Source of the DNA: Deltaproteobacteria bacterium
Lineage (GTDB): Bacteria > Desulfobacterota > Desulfuromonadia > Geobacterales > Pseudopelobacteraceae
Reading direction: 5' to 3'
DNA: 5,982 nucleotides
Assembly: GCA_030654645.1 (NCBI GenBank)
Contig: JAURXC010000291.1
Coordinates: 1-5,982 of the forward strand
The notes below the pieces were generated by a model. The model had not been told where the DNA came from. It saw nothing but the letters and a program-made list of their open reading frames with translations, and did not search any database. Numbering within the stretch: position 1 is the first letter of the stretch; each line of letters begins with the position of its first letter. Both the position numbers and the translations under genes were made by a program. Of this stretch, positions 5,906 to 5,982 are shown one piece after another.

Positions 5906-5982
5906 GAAAAGCCTGCAGATTCTCCCCGGATTTGCAGCAAGAAGATTTAACAATGTGTATTCAACGGATTTGATATCCAAGC
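5906..5982. other. Right-edge sequence with no supported gene
   Basis: After the hsdM-like fragment no feature can be supported. A 34-codon frame from ATG 5869 to TGA 5971-5973 (MPISNPDIADAIRKAC...) overlaps the fragment and lacks a ribosome site. It is not called. No tRNA, terminator hairpin or repeat is visible here. Confidence 0.4.

Noticed and set aside
5869..5973. A 34-codon + strand frame starting MPISNPDIADAIRKAC
   Set aside because: No ribosome site, no recognisable family, and it overlaps the hsdM-like fragment in a frame that does not continue the HsdM similarity.
1..5982. CRISPR arrays, tRNA or rRNA genes, complete insertion sequences
   Set aside because: I saw no regularly spaced repeats, no tRNA-like cloverleaf and no transposase motifs in either strand.

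Overview
The window is bacterial DNA of moderate GC content, with close-packed genes and good Shine-Dalgarno sequences. It carries two signal-transduction loci, a toxin-antitoxin pair and what looks like the broken front end of a type I restriction-modification methylase gene. The mix of a cytoplasmic PAS-kinase-receiver hybrid with an HDFNN-type H-box, a Cache-GAF-PAS sensor kinase with a NarL-type partner, and a VapBC pair is common in environmental Proteobacteria and Desulfuromonadota (Geobacter-like). The taxon is an inference from gene style only and is weakly held.

Layout. Positions 2-1468 (+) hold the 3' part of a hybrid histidine kinase (PAS, HisKA, HATPase, receiver); its start lies left of the window. 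Seventeen bases later, and convergent with it, is the end of a minus-strand set. In its direction of transcription this set reads: vapB-like antitoxin (5694-5485), vapC-like PIN toxin (about 5519-5097), an unrecognised 86-88 residue ORF (5049-4783), a large membrane sensor kinase (4786-2138) and a LuxR/NarL-type response regulator (2124-1486). The unknown ORF and the kinase overlap by ATGA. The kinase and regulator are 13 bases apart, with the regulator's Shine-Dalgarno in that gap. These three are very probably co-transcribed. Whether vapBC, 47 bases upstream of the small ORF, reads through into them cannot be decided from sequence.

The right end (5695-5982) has no intact gene. It holds the vapBC promoter/operator region, with a direct repeat and an inverted repeat over a plausible -35/-10 pair. 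Facing away on the + strand is a short reading frame starting at 5809 whose first 15 or so residues look like the N-terminus of HsdM, the type I restriction-modification methylase subunit. It then breaks down through stops and frameshifts.

How the parts work together. The Cache-GAF-PAS kinase should sense an extracytoplasmic ligand, autophosphorylate at His692 and pass phosphate to Asp54 of its partner regulator, which binds DNA through its C-terminal helix-turn-helix. The convergent hybrid kinase is a separate, soluble phosphorelay component with no DNA-binding output of its own. The vapBC pair and the hsdM remnant suggest that the right end is an accessory, defence-type region abutting the regulatory genes. 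I found no convincing new system. The items most worth a second look are the small ORF coupled to the kinase and the hsdM remnant.
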